From positions 1 through 64,000 of the forward strand of contig JAEWRW010000063.1 in NCBI GenBank assembly GCA_023398815.1: DNA of 64,000 bases, in the 5' to 3' direction. The stretch comes from Bacillota bacterium (lineage in GTDB: Bacteria > Bacillota > Clostridia > Christensenellales > UMGS416). Below, in pieces: positions 1-8,082 of the stretch (the first letter of the stretch is position 1; each line of letters opens with the position of its first letter). The translations under genes were made by a program, and so were the position numbers. The notes beneath the pieces were generated by a model. That model ran no database searches, was not told the DNA's origin, and saw only the letters and a program-made list of their open reading frames with translations.

Positions 1-320
1 GACATGGCTTTCTCCTCTGCTCAGTGAAATGTGTGTGTGGTAACTTACATTCTACCAAGCGAGTTCGGCCATGTCCCTCCTTTTGGGGCCGCTTTTTCAA
101 TTGTGCGAAAAATAGCTTACCTTATCAATGAACATGGCGCTGATCTGCCCCAGTACCTCCGATCGCCTTTCGGTCAATTCTATGTGAGGTATGGATGGGT
201 CTGCCCTGCATTTCTCAGACAAGGGAGAATCGCAGCAGGGGCACAACGGGCACCCTCGGGCCGCCGGGTTTGGTGAACCAGCCACTCCAACGGGGGTGCG
301 GCAAACCGCGACCAACGCAC
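1..320. other. Left-edge spacer, no gene called
   Basis: This is a 320-base stretch before the first gene. Short open frames occur on both strands, but none has a convincing ribosome site or a recognisable protein. The left part is relatively AT-rich and could be the end of a regulatory region for a gene outside the window. GGCCATG appears near 67 and its rough complement near the left edge; I could not build a convincing structure from them. Confidence 0.4.
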
Positions 321-354
321 AAAAAACAGGGGACGCCAATGGCGTCCCCTGTTT
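321..354 (-). terminator. Intrinsic terminator of the zinc-ribbon protein gene
   Basis: Twelve-base arms ACAGGGGACGCC (326-337) and GGCGTCCCCTGT (341-352) are perfectly complementary around a 3-base loop. Read on the minus strand, the hairpin is followed by a run of T (321-326 is AAAAAA on the plus strand). It lies 12 bases past the stop codon of the minus-strand gene at 366. Confidence 0.85.
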
Positions 355-365
355 GCGATTCCCGG

Positions 366-1706
366 TTATTTGGCCTTTGCCACCGTGAAGTAGATGGTGA
401 TGGTCTCCTTGCCCTCGGTCGTGAGGGCGGCCACAAACTGCCCGCTGCCCAGGTCGGAGGCCTTGTCGGTCAAGGTGTAATCGCTCTTGCCCAGCGGCAT
501 GGCGGTGAACTGCTTATCCAGCACGATCTTGTCGGCGCTGTCCTTCACCAGCAGGGACACACCATCCTGCACGCGGGAGCCATCGAGGATGAGGTGCACC
601 GCGTCGGTGGCCGCAAAGCTGGTGACGGCGGTACCGGTGCCATTGGCAAACCACGCGAAGGCGCTCTGGGTGTCGTTGCCGTAGTTGGGGTTGACGTCAC
701 CCGTCACGGTGACATCGGCCCGGGCCAGCAGCGTGGTATGCCAGCCTTCGGAGGCCAGCAGCTCCAGCGTGTAGCTGCCCGCCGCCACCCGGTCGTCCAC
801 GGTATTGAGGGCGGCGGCCTTCTCCAGCCCCTTGCCCTTGGCCTGGTTGGCGTCGCCGCGGTCATAGTCCACCACGGTCTTGCCGTTGGCGTCCAGCAGG
901 CGGAAGCCGTACTTGGTGCCGGCGCGCAGCCCCTCCGCATAGGGGTAGATGAGCTCATTGCTCTTGAAGGACGTAGCGTCGGTCACCGTGCCGTCGTCAG
1001 CCGGCAGGGTGGCCGTGGTGTGGATGACGATGGCGCTGTCCAGCTTTTCCTCAATGGTGACCGAGCGGGTGACCGCGCCGGCGGGTGTGCCCAGCGAGAG
1101 CATGAACACCAGCGTGAAGGCCAGCGACGCCGCCAGCGCGATGAGACCGGCCACCGCGGGGTGGCGGTGGACGACAAGCGTGGCGATGGGTGAGAACACC
1201 AGCAGCAGGAACCCCAGCAGCAGGAAGAACGCCGCGAAACCCGTAAGCGTCATGTAGCCGCCCAGGCCCGCCGCCGTGGTCGTCAGGTCCTGCACGCCGC
1301 TGACAAAGAACGGCGGTACGCCAAGCACAAAGAGTGAGAAATAGGGTGCCAGCATAGCCAGCACAAACACGGCCTTGCCCACGGTGGCGCGGCGCTCCAG
1401 CACGGTGACGACGCTGCCCAGCAGCACCGGCAGCGCATAGAGCAGGAAGAGACCGGGGCTGGGCTTGCGGGCGATGGCCAACACCGCCAGCACCAGGGCC
1501 AACAGCCCCGCGGCCTGCCCTAGGATGGCGCTGACCCGCTCATGGGTCAGGTCGGTGGGGACATGCCCCTCCAACAGGGCACCCAGCCTGCCGCCAGTGG
1601 CCAGCGCCAGGTCGCCGCCGTCCGTCTCCGCCACAAAAGTCTGCCCGCAGGCGCGGCAGAATTTGGCGTCGGCTTCGTGCTCGGTTCCGCAATTCGCACA
1701 GTACAT
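366..1706 (-). CDS. Zinc-ribbon membrane protein of unknown function
   Basis: This is a 446-residue protein. It opens with a short zinc ribbon (C3, C6, C17, C20: two CxxC knuckles), followed by a linker and about five hydrophobic helices between residues 60 and 205, then a 240-residue polar C-terminal part. That order is typical of Firmicutes 'zinc-ribbon domain-containing' membrane proteins whose ligand is unknown. The start at 1706 is chosen because AAAGGGA lies just upstream; a longer frame would add 15 residues before the zinc ribbon and has no such site. It ends just before a strong hairpin terminator. The C-terminal part may be a sensor or carrier domain outside the membrane, but I do not recognise it. 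Confidence 0.7.
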   Translation of the reverse strand: MYCANCGTEHEADAKFCRACGQTFVAETDGGDLALATGGRLGALLEGHVPTDLTHERVSAILGQAAGLLALVLAVLAIARKPSPGLFLLYALPVLLGSVVTVLERRATVGKAVFVLAMLAPYFSLFVLGVPPFFVSGVQDLTTTAAGLGGYMTLTGFAAFFLLLGFLLLVFSPIATLVVHRHPAVAGLIALAASLAFTLVFMLSLGTPAGAVTRSVTIEEKLDSAIVIHTTATLPADDGTVTDATSFKSNELIYPYAEGLRAGTKYGFRLLDANGKTVVDYDRGDANQAKGKGLEKAAALNTVDDRVAAGSYTLELLASEGWHTTLLARADVTVTGDVNPNYGNDTQSAFAWFANGTGTAVTSFAATDAVHLILDGSRVQDGVSLLVKDSADKIVLDKQFTAMPLGKSDYTLTDKASDLGSGQFVAALTTEGKETITIYFTVAKAK

Positions 1707-1816
1707 ACGCGTTCCCTTTCGTATTGACAAGGAGTTAGAAAAATCCAGCATAAATGGGACGAAGAACGACGATGAAAAGTTCCATCGTCATGGTACTTAT
1801 CCCCATTGTACCGGCC

Positions 1817-2665
1817 TCAGGAATCGATGTCAATCACAAGAGCGTACACGTCATTTTTCGGCACGCCTCGCTCGTGGGCCACACGCTTGATGGCGTCCTT
1901 TTTGCTGAGACCTTCGGCCATGGCGCGGCGCACATGGTCTGGCACCGAGAGCGCCTCCCAATCGGCGGGGCCAGCGGCTTCGGCAGGCGCGCCGGCCACC
2001 ACCAGAGCGTATTCGCCCCGGGGCTCCTGGCTCTCAAAGAGGGCAATCGCCTGGGAGAGTGTCACCCGATCCACCCGTTCAAAGAGCTTGGTCATGTCCT
2101 TGCACACGGCCACCTGCCGGTCCCCCAGGTGCCCGAGGAGATCCGACAGCGTGCGCACTAGGCGGTGGGGGGCCTCGTAGAGGACGATGGTGCGCTCCTC
2201 CCGCGCTAGGGCCTCCAGCGCCAGGCGGCGGGGCTTACCCTCCCGCGGGAGGAACCCCTCAAAGGCATAGCGCCCGCCAGCCATGGCCGAGAGCGCCAGT
2301 GCCGATGACACGGCGCAGGGCCCCGGAACCACGGTGACCGGGCAGCCTGCCTCGGCCGCCAGAGCCACCAGATCGGCCCCGGGGTCGGAGATGACCGGCA
2401 TACCCGCGTCAGTCACCAGCGCCACGGTCTTACCCTCCAAAAGCCACGAAAGCAGCCGCTGCCCCGCGGCGCGGCTGTTGTGCTCGTGGTAGCTCACCAC
2501 TCGTTTGGTCAGGTTGAAATGATTGAGCAGCTGGAGCGTGCGGCGGGTGTCCTCACAGGCCACCACGTCGGCCTCGGCCAGGGTGCGCAGCGCACGTGCC
2601 GTCACGTCCTCCAGATTGCCGATGGGCGTGCCCACCAGATAGAGACATCCTTGTTCTGTCGTCAC
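1817..2665 (-). CDS. rsmI: 16S rRNA (cytidine1402-2'-O)-methyltransferase RsmI
   Basis: This is a 282-residue tetrapyrrole-methylase-fold protein. The family hallmarks are in order: GTPIGNL at residues 12-18, CEDTR, the VTDAGMP/ISDPG loop and a PGP loop, which form the SAM pocket. RsmI 2'-O-methylates C1402 of 16S rRNA, working with RsmH on the decoding site. The start is a GTG overlapping the stop of the upstream methyltransferase by four bases (GTGA), with GGAGG four bases before it, so the two genes are translationally coupled. In many Firmicutes rsmI also follows a TrmN6-like gene, which fits. Length is normal. Confidence 0.93.
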   Translation of the reverse strand: MTTEQGCLYLVGTPIGNLEDVTARALRTLAEADVVACEDTRRTLQLLNHFNLTKRVVSYHEHNSRAAGQRLLSWLLEGKTVALVTDAGMPVISDPGADLVALAAEAGCPVTVVPGPCAVSSALALSAMAGGRYAFEGFLPREGKPRRLALEALAREERTIVLYEAPHRLVRTLSDLLGHLGDRQVAVCKDMTKLFERVDRVTLSQAIALFESQEPRGEYALVVAGAPAEAAGPADWEALSVPDHVRRAMAEGLSKKDAIKRVAHERGVPKNDVYALVIDIDS

Positions 2666-3399
2666 ACTTCCTCCATGCCGTAGATGCCGGCCAGCGCCGG
2701 CGTGTATTGGCCCCGCTCGTCGTGGATGATGAGCGGTGGCAGCCACCGCACCCCCGGGTTGCCGCCGCGGGTCGCCTCCACCAGGATGAGGTGGGGCGCG
2801 CGGTCGGCCCGCGGGCACACCAGGCACATGCGTTTGGGTTCCAGTCGGTTGCGGCGCAGCGTCTCTGCCAGGTCGATGACCCGGTCAGCTCGCAGCACAA
2901 GGGCTAAGCGGCCCTTCTCCCGAAGGAGCCGATAGGCCGCCCGGCAGACGTCGTCCAGCGTGCAGGCGACCTCGTGCCGGGCGATGGCCTGGCCGTCGTC
3001 GGCGCTCACAATACCCCCGCCCTGCCGCTCATAGGGCGGGTTGCAAGTCACCACATCAAAGGTGCAGACGCCCAGCAACTCCCCGGCCTGCCGCAGGTCG
3101 CCCTCCACAATCGTCACCCGGTCGGTAAGGTTGTTGAGCGCCACGCTGCGGGCGGCCATGTCGGCCATGGCGGGCTGCAGCTCCAGCCCCACCAGCGACG
3201 CCGCCTGGCTGTGTCCGCTCAAGAGCAGCGGAATGACGCCGGTGCCCGTGCCCAGGTCCACCACCCGGTCGCCGGGGCGTACCTCGGCAAAGTGGGCCAG
3301 CAGCACCGCGTCCATGCCGAAGCGGAAGCCCCTTCGGTTCTGGATGATGCGCAACCCGCCCAACTGCAGGTCGTCAATGCGTTCGTCCTCCCGCAGCAT
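2662..3399 (-). CDS. TrmN6-like tRNA1(Val) A37 N6-methyltransferase
   Basis: This is a 245-residue Rossmann-fold methyltransferase with motif I VDLGTGTG (about 47-54) and the N6-adenine/N5-glutamine catalytic motif NPPY (120-123). Family members (TrmN6, YfiC/YabB) methylate the N6 of A37 in tRNA-Val or related substrates. The position immediately upstream of rsmI matches the usual yabB-rsmI order. ATG 3399 is preferred; an alternative in-frame GTG at 3417 overlaps the stop of the TlpA gene. The substrate is inferred from family and neighbourhood and could be another tRNA or a protein. Confidence 0.82.
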   Translation of the reverse strand: MLREDERIDDLQLGGLRIIQNRRGFRFGMDAVLLAHFAEVRPGDRVVDLGTGTGVIPLLLSGHSQAASLVGLELQPAMADMAARSVALNNLTDRVTIVEGDLRQAGELLGVCTFDVVTCNPPYERQGGGIVSADDGQAIARHEVACTLDDVCRAAYRLLREKGRLALVLRADRVIDLAETLRRNRLEPKRMCLVCPRADRAPHLILVEATRGGNPGVRWLPPLIIHDERGQYTPALAGIYGMEEV

Positions 3400-3413
3400 C
3401 TCATCACGGCCCT

Positions 3414-4064
3414 TCACTGCGCGTCCGCCCGGTTGACCGCCTCCAACGCGGCATAGAGCTCGCCTTCCTCTGAGAAGGCGCCTGACACCAGCAGCCGCAG
3501 GTTGCCCTGGCGGTCCACGATGTAGTTGGCGGGGATACCCTGCTGCTGGTAGGCGTTCCACACCGTGCCGTCCTCATCAAAGAGCACGGGGAAGGTGAAA
3601 CCCTGGGCGGTCACAAAGTCCGTCACCGTCTGGCGGGCGGTGGCGGCATCGGCACCCTCCAGGGTGGCGGAGGCAACCGCCAGCACCACCACATCGTCGC
3701 TGTCCTTCCACTGCTGCCACAGGGCCTCGAAGTGGGGCATCTCGTTCTGGCAGGGGCCGCACCAGGTGGCCCAGAAGTTTAAGAGCACAATCTTGCCCTT
3801 GAGGTCGGAGAGCGTCCAGGACTTGCCATCAAGGTCGGTCAGCGTGAAGTCGGTGGACGCAACGTCGCCAATGCTGGCGGTGTACTGCGCAATCTTGCTT
3901 TCGTTGTTGCTGAATGTAATCTTGGCGCCATCGCCGGCAGGGGCGGCTGCGGCAGTCGCATCGGCCGTGATGGCTGGGCTGGTGGCCGATGGCCGAGCGG
4001 CGCAGCCCGCCAGCAACAGGGCAGACAGCGCCAGCGCCGCCAGGGTGGTTGTGGTCTTCTTCAA
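3414..4064 (-). CDS. TlpA/ResA-type thioredoxin-like lipoprotein
   Basis: This is a 216-residue secreted lipoprotein. A hydrophobic leader ends in a lipobox (LLAGC, acylated C21), then an Ala/Thr-rich linker, then a TlpA-like redoxin domain with the redox motif WCGPC at 101-105. Such proteins reduce disulfides outside the membrane, for example in cytochrome c maturation or thiol repair. The TTG start at 4064 has GGAGG nine bases upstream and begins exactly at a KK-hydrophobic leader, whereas the longer frame has no signal. A membrane electron donor such as CcdA is not adjacent. The partner is unknown. Confidence 0.85.
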   Translation of the reverse strand: MKKTTTTLAALALSALLLAGCAARPSATSPAITADATAAAAPAGDGAKITFSNNESKIAQYTASIGDVASTDFTLTDLDGKSWTLSDLKGKIVLLNFWATWCGPCQNEMPHFEALWQQWKDSDDVVVLAVASATLEGADAATARQTVTDFVTAQGFTFPVLFDEDGTVWNAYQQQGIPANYIVDRQGNLRLLVSGAFSEEGELYAALEAVNRADAQ

Positions 4065-4132
4065 GGGGCAAATCCTCCGTTCCGGTTTCCCCCAGTATGC
4101 CCAAACGGCCGGCGCTTGCTCTGTAATCAGGG

Positions 4133-5128
4133 TCACACAGCCCCGCCGACGGGGGGCCCGTCGCGGTAGCGGTCCAGCATGGCCTCCAGCGTGTGGCGCA
4201 TGGTCTCCCGCGCGTGGGCGGGGCTGAGGAGCTCGGCATCGCCGCCGAAGTGAGCCAGCCATGCTGTGAGCCCCTGGCTCACCACCAGCTCCGCCGTCAG
4301 GGCGAACCAGCCATCCTCCTGCGGGGTGATCTTCACCTCCATGCCCAGGCGATCGAGCACCGGAGTCACCAGGTGGTTGCGGAAGCGGAGCTCCACCGTC
4401 TCCACCGGTCCCTCAAACATACTGAAGGTGCGCTTGGTATACTCGGCGGCGTTGAGGGGCTCGTGCAGGGGCAGGGCGTCCTCCTCCAGCATGACGATGT
4501 CCTTCAACCGATCGACACGGAAGTGGGTGAAGCGCTGATGGTCGCCCATGCGGCCGATGAGATAATAGGCGTCGTTGTTCCACTCCAGCGCGTAGGGGCT
4601 GACGATGTACGCCGCGCCGTCCCGCCGGGGAACCCGCCGCTTTTTCAGCGTGTATTCACAGTATTGGAAGGAGATCTGTTTGTGCGCACGAATGGCCTGG
4701 CACAGCGCGTCCACGCAGTAAAAGAGCCGTTCGTCGGTGCCCTTGGCACGGTCCTCCAGAAAGACGCTGCTCAACAGGGTTCGCGCGTCGTACTGGCTGG
4801 CAAAGGAAACGAGCTTATTGAGAAGGGTCTTGGACTTACCCTTGGGGATGAAACGCGCCGCCTGCACCGCGTCCATTAAGAGGCGCAGTTCGGGGGTCTC
4901 AAACTCCCGCTCGCCGAGGTAGAATCCCTCTTTCTTCACCGGCGAACGAATGATGTCCACGCCGAAGGAAGCGAGCTCCTCGAGGCTGCGGTAGATGCTG
5001 CGACGCTCCACCTCCAGCCCCTGCTGGCGCAGATGCCGCGCCAACTCCGCCGCGTTCATCGGGTGCTCCTCATCGCTCCATTGGCGCAGCAGCCGCCAAA
5101 TTTCCAGCGTCCGATACCCTGCCTGCAT
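4133..5128 (-). CDS. WYL-domain transcriptional regulator
   Basis: This 331-residue protein has an N-terminal winged helix (residues about 5-60) and a central WYL domain (about 140-220, with the YIVSPYALEW and FTHFRVDRL segments typical of the family), then a WCX-like C-terminal extension. WYL domains bind nucleic acid or nucleotide-like ligands and commonly control DNA-damage, phage-defence or metabolic genes. GGAGGGG precedes ATG 5128. It is transcribed with the same polarity as the TlpA gene, with a 68-base gap. The target is not apparent. Confidence 0.85.
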   Translation of the reverse strand: MQAGYRTLEIWRLLRQWSDEEHPMNAAELARHLRQQGLEVERRSIYRSLEELASFGVDIIRSPVKKEGFYLGEREFETPELRLLMDAVQAARFIPKGKSKTLLNKLVSFASQYDARTLLSSVFLEDRAKGTDERLFYCVDALCQAIRAHKQISFQYCEYTLKKRRVPRRDGAAYIVSPYALEWNNDAYYLIGRMGDHQRFTHFRVDRLKDIVMLEEDALPLHEPLNAAEYTKRTFSMFEGPVETVELRFRNHLVTPVLDRLGMEVKITPQEDGWFALTAELVVSQGLTAWLAHFGGDAELLSPAHARETMRHTLEAMLDRYRDGPPVGGAV

Positions 5129-5166
5129 GGTGTCCCCTCCTGCCCTGGGCGGGACGGGTCAACGGC

Positions 5167-5520
5167 CTAGTCCGCCCAGCGAACGATGTTGCTGCCGTTG
5201 TTCCAAAGCCGCTCCAGATGATAGAACTCACGGTCCTCGCGGTGGAAGATGTGCACGAGCACGCTCCCTAGGTCTAGCACGACCCAACGGGCGGTCTCGA
5301 AGCCCTCTCTCCGCAACACCGGAATGCCCTCCTGCGTGAGCTTCTCCAGCAGTTCGTCGCCCAGCGCACGCACCTGAATGGGGGTGCGGCCGCTGCAGAC
5401 CACAAAGGCCTCGGCGATCACGGTCATGTTGGAAATATCCACCCGGCAGATGTCCTGCGCTTTCTTATCGAGCAGGAGTCCCACCACTTTATCACAAATT
5501 TCTCTGGTTTCGTCAGTCAA
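5167..5520 (-). CDS. rsfS: Ribosomal silencing factor RsfS
   Basis: This 117-residue protein is colinear with RsfS/Iojap/YbeB: KKAQDICRVDI at the start, the AFVVCSGRT core strand, and the DLGSVLVHIFHREDREFYHLERLW C-terminal block (split here by description, read at residues about 82-108). RsfS binds L14 (uL14) and blocks subunit joining when nutrients are short. The start is a TTG with GAGGTG upstream. It follows yqeK and nadD with the same polarity, the conserved Firmicutes order nadD-yqeK-rsfS. Confidence 0.95.
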   Translation of the reverse strand: MTDETREICDKVVGLLLDKKAQDICRVDISNMTVIAEAFVVCSGRTPIQVRALGDELLEKLTQEGIPVLRREGFETARWVVLDLGSVLVHIFHREDREFYHLERLWNNGSNIVRWAD

Positions 5521-5607
5521 AATCTACAACACCTCACGATGAGTGTACCATGCCGCGCGGCCCAACACAAGCGGGCGGTTCAGCTCTTTTTCGCGCCAAA
5601 GGGCCGT

Positions 5608-6189
5608 TCAGGGGTTCTCCCCTGCCTCCCGCTGCAGGGTGAGCTCGTTGTACACGGCCACCGAGCCGGGGTGCAGCACCCAACCGCCGGTGAGAACGTG
5701 AACCATCCCCTGGGCCAGCCCCTGACGGAAAGCCTCGTTCAGGTCGTGCTCGGCCAGTGTCCGCAGTTCCTCCACCCCGGGGTAGTCGCGGTTGGGCTCA
5801 ATCATATCCGCCAGCCACACCACCGTCTCCAGCACCGTCATGCCCACATGGGGCACGGTGTGCCAGAACACGGCGGACAGCACCTCCTCGTCGGCGATGC
5901 CAAAATCGTGCCGCGCCAGGTCGGCGCTGGCCGGGGCGTGCAGAATGCCGGGGCTCCGCTCGCACAGGCGATCCACCGTGAACCCCGCACGGGCGGCCCG
6001 GCGGGCCATGTCCTCCAGCGGCAGGCTCTTGCCGCAGTCGTGCAGCAGGCCCGCCTGCGCGGCCTTCTCGGGGTCAGCGCCCCAGCGGCGGGCCAGCGCG
6101 GCGGCGGATTCCTCCACCCCCAGGCAGTGTCGCACGCGTTTGGGCTTCAGGTGGCCGGCGTAGTATGCCAAAATGTCGTCCCGGTTCAT
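5608..6189 (-). CDS. yqeK: YqeK, HD-domain Ap4A hydrolase
   Basis: This is a 193-residue HD-domain protein: H21 in RHCLGV, the paired H50-D51 in LLHDCGKS, and a later H and D (FWHT, LADMIEP) that complete the metal site. YqeK is a symmetrical bis(5'-nucleosyl)-tetraphosphatase that splits Ap4A to two ADP. Its ATG overlaps the nadD stop by four bases (ATGA), so translation is coupled to nadD. Length and context match the family. Confidence 0.93.
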   Translation of the reverse strand: MNRDDILAYYAGHLKPKRVRHCLGVEESAAALARRWGADPEKAAQAGLLHDCGKSLPLEDMARRAARAGFTVDRLCERSPGILHAPASADLARHDFGIADEEVLSAVFWHTVPHVGMTVLETVVWLADMIEPNRDYPGVEELRTLAEHDLNEAFRQGLAQGMVHVLTGGWVLHPGSVAVYNELTLQREAGENP

Positions 6190-6806
6190 ACGTCCTCCCG
6201 GTAGAGTTGGTGTTCCTCAATGTAAGCGGCTACCGCCGGTGGCACCAAGCCACTGAGCGGCAGCCCCGCCGCCGCCCGTGCGCGGATGGCCGTGGACGAG
6301 AGATCGACGCCCTCGCCGGTCACCAGTATGATTTCGCCCCCGAAGCGGGCCAGCAACTTGTCCCGCTGGGCCAGCAGCGCGGCCTCGTCACAGCCCGGCC
6401 GTGTCACCGCCACAAAGGCTGCCTGTGCTAGCAGCCCTGCCGGGTCCCGCCATTGATCCAGCATCAGCAGCGAGTCGCCGCCGATGATGAAAGAGAGCTG
6501 CTCCTCCCCCGCCGCCCGCAGGGCCTTGAGGGTATCCACCGTGTAGCCCCGCCCGGGGTGATTGAGCTCCCAGTCACACACGTCCATCCACGGGAACCCT
6601 TCCGCCGCCAACCGGGCCATGGCCAGCCGGTGGGCACCGTCGGTGAGGTGCAGGCCGCGCTTGTGGGGCGGCGCCGCCGCCGGCAGCAGCAGTACGCGGT
6701 CAAGCCCCGCGGCCTCATAGGCCCGGGCGGCGATCGTCAGGTGGGCGTTGTGCACCGGGTCAAAGGTGCCGCCCAGCAGTCCGGTTTTGGGTGGGGTGTG
6801 GGTCAA
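6186..6806 (-). CDS. nadD: Nicotinate-nucleotide adenylyltransferase NadD
   Basis: This is a 206-residue nucleotidyltransferase of NAD synthesis (nicotinate mononucleotide to deamido-NAD). It shows GGTFDPVHNAH at 12-22, the PPHK segment at about 46-49, and the SSTAIR signature at 170-175. The TTG start at 6806 has GAGGAGCG just upstream. Longer readings of this frame only add low-complexity sequence that is antisense to the divergent gene at 6891. It is the first gene of the nadD-yqeK-rsfS unit and is transcribed away from the 6891 gene. Confidence 0.94.
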   Translation of the reverse strand: MTHTPPKTGLLGGTFDPVHNAHLTIAARAYEAAGLDRVLLLPAAAPPHKRGLHLTDGAHRLAMARLAAEGFPWMDVCDWELNHPGRGYTVDTLKALRAAGEEQLSFIIGGDSLLMLDQWRDPAGLLAQAAFVAVTRPGCDEAALLAQRDKLLARFGGEIILVTGEGVDLSSTAIRARAAAGLPLSGLVPPAVAAYIEEHQLYREDV

Positions 6807-6890
6807 CGGTCGCTCCTCGTATCGAATTGCCAGAATGCGGCTACAATACCAGCATTCACCGGGATTCCCGGTTTCAGGGAGGTGTTTGGC

Positions 6891-7769
6891 ATGTTCGCGG
6901 ATGACTCCATGCGCCCGCGCCGGTCCCGGTTCGGTTCGCCCGCCGGGGTACTGGACACGGCCGCGCTGGTGGCACTCATCGCCGCGCTGTCCTTTGTGTT
7001 CTTCGCCGGGCGCATCGAGAGCCCCTGGGTGGCGCTGGCCCCCTCGGCGCTGTTCACGGCGGCGGCCGCCTCGGTGCTGCTGCGGGTGCGTGCCCGGCGG
7101 CGGCGGCTCCACCGCCTGGCGCTGGAGCGGCAGGCCTACGACCTGTGGCTGGCCGATGACCTCCTGCGGGCTGAGCCGGCCAAGTTCCAGAAGTTTGCGC
7201 TGAGCATCCTGCTCTTCCAGTGCCACTGGCGCTACCTGCCCGCCGAGGAGGGCGGCCCGCTCTTACGCCGCGACGAACGCGACGGCGAGCTCGCGCTGCT
7301 GCGCCGGCACCCCAGCGTGCCCGTGGGGCCGCAGGACGTGCTGGAGCTCATCGACCGCGCTCGCGCCAACGGGCGAAACCTGCTGGTCATTGCAACCACC
7401 ACCACGGTGAGTAACGAGGCGCGCCACTTTGCCAAGGGGCTCACGGATGTAGAGGTCTGCTTCTACGACGGGACGGAGCTGGCCAGCATGGCCTGGGACG
7501 CCGCGTGTGCCCCCCCGGTGGAGGCGCTGGAGCCCTATCTGGAGCAGGCCTCCAAACTCCTCGCCGCCCGGCGCAAAGCCCGCCGGCCCCGCTTCGCCCA
7601 GTGGGCGGTCACCCTGCGGTTTGCCATGGTGGCGCTGCTCTTGACGGCGCTCTCCTGGTTCACGCCCTATCGGCAGTGGTATCTCATCTGCGCGGCGGTG
7701 TGCCTGGCCATCGGCGGGGCAGCGCTGCTGCTGCCGGGCCGCTGGCCCTTCCGCCGTCAGTCCAGGTAG
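6891..7769 (+). CDS. Membrane protein with a possible Mrr-like central domain
   Basis: This is a 292-residue protein. Two hydrophobic helices (about 22-40 and 46-66) are followed by a cytosolic region (70-225) and two more helices near the C-terminus (about 235-278). The segment NLLVIATTTTVSNEARHFAK, then FYDGTEL, resembles the second half of Mrr-type restriction-endonuclease folds, but I see no clear catalytic D/QxK set, so nuclease activity is doubtful. GGGAGGT lies before ATG 6891. It sits between nadD and yhbY in opposite orientation, breaking a normally compact housekeeping cluster, and its last 13 bases overlap the yhbY 3' end. Confidence 0.6.
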   Translation: MFADDSMRPRRSRFGSPAGVLDTAALVALIAALSFVFFAGRIESPWVALAPSALFTAAAASVLLRVRARRRRLHRLALERQAYDLWLADDLLRAEPAKFQKFALSILLFQCHWRYLPAEEGGPLLRRDERDGELALLRRHPSVPVGPQDVLELIDRARANGRNLLVIATTTTVSNEARHFAKGLTDVEVCFYDGTELASMAWDAACAPPVEALEPYLEQASKLLAARRKARRPRFAQWAVTLRFAMVALLLTALSWFTPYRQWYLICAAVCLAIGGAALLLPGRWPFRRQSR

Positions 7770-8047
7770 ATGCGCTGGTTCTCCTTGGATTGGCGGTAGA
7801 GCACGAACCGGTTGCCGATGGCAAAGACAGCCTCGGCCCCGGTGGCCTCGGCCAGCGCACGGCCAGCCTCGGCCGCACCCACCGGTGCGGTCTTGAGCGC
7901 GGTGAGCTTGATGAGCTCCCGCGCTTCCAGCGCGTCGTCCACCTGTTTGATGAGGTTCTCGTTGATGCCGCCCTTGCCCACCTGCAGGATAGGGTCCATG
8001 TCGTTGGCCAGGCCGCGCAAGTAGGCGCGTTGCTTCGGTGTCAGCAT
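7757..8047 (-). CDS. yhbY: YhbY/CRM-domain RNA-binding protein
   Basis: This 96-residue protein is a single CRM domain: LTPKQRAYLRGLA, a GKGG turn, then the IGNRFVLYR strand. YhbY binds pre-50S ribosomal RNA and takes part in large-subunit assembly. AAAGGAG precedes ATG 8047, so an upstream 13-residue extension of the frame is rejected. It follows obgE by 35 bases with the same polarity, another ribosome-assembly pair conserved in Firmicutes. Confidence 0.93.
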   Translation of the reverse strand: MLTPKQRAYLRGLANDMDPILQVGKGGINENLIKQVDDALEARELIKLTALKTAPVGAAEAGRALAEATGAEAVFAIGNRFVLYRQSKENQRIYLD

Positions 8048-8082
8048 GGTGTCTCCTTTGTCGTCACAATCTGTTGGTTCAC

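Noticed and set aside
195..1193. Long plus-strand open frame (332 codons) opposite the zinc-ribbon gene
   Set aside because: His/Gly/Val-rich, no ribosome site, antisense to a gene with clear domains; typical of GC-rich antisense frames.
6827..6847. Promoter TTGCCA/TACAAT for the 6891 gene
   Set aside because: The spacer is only nine bases.
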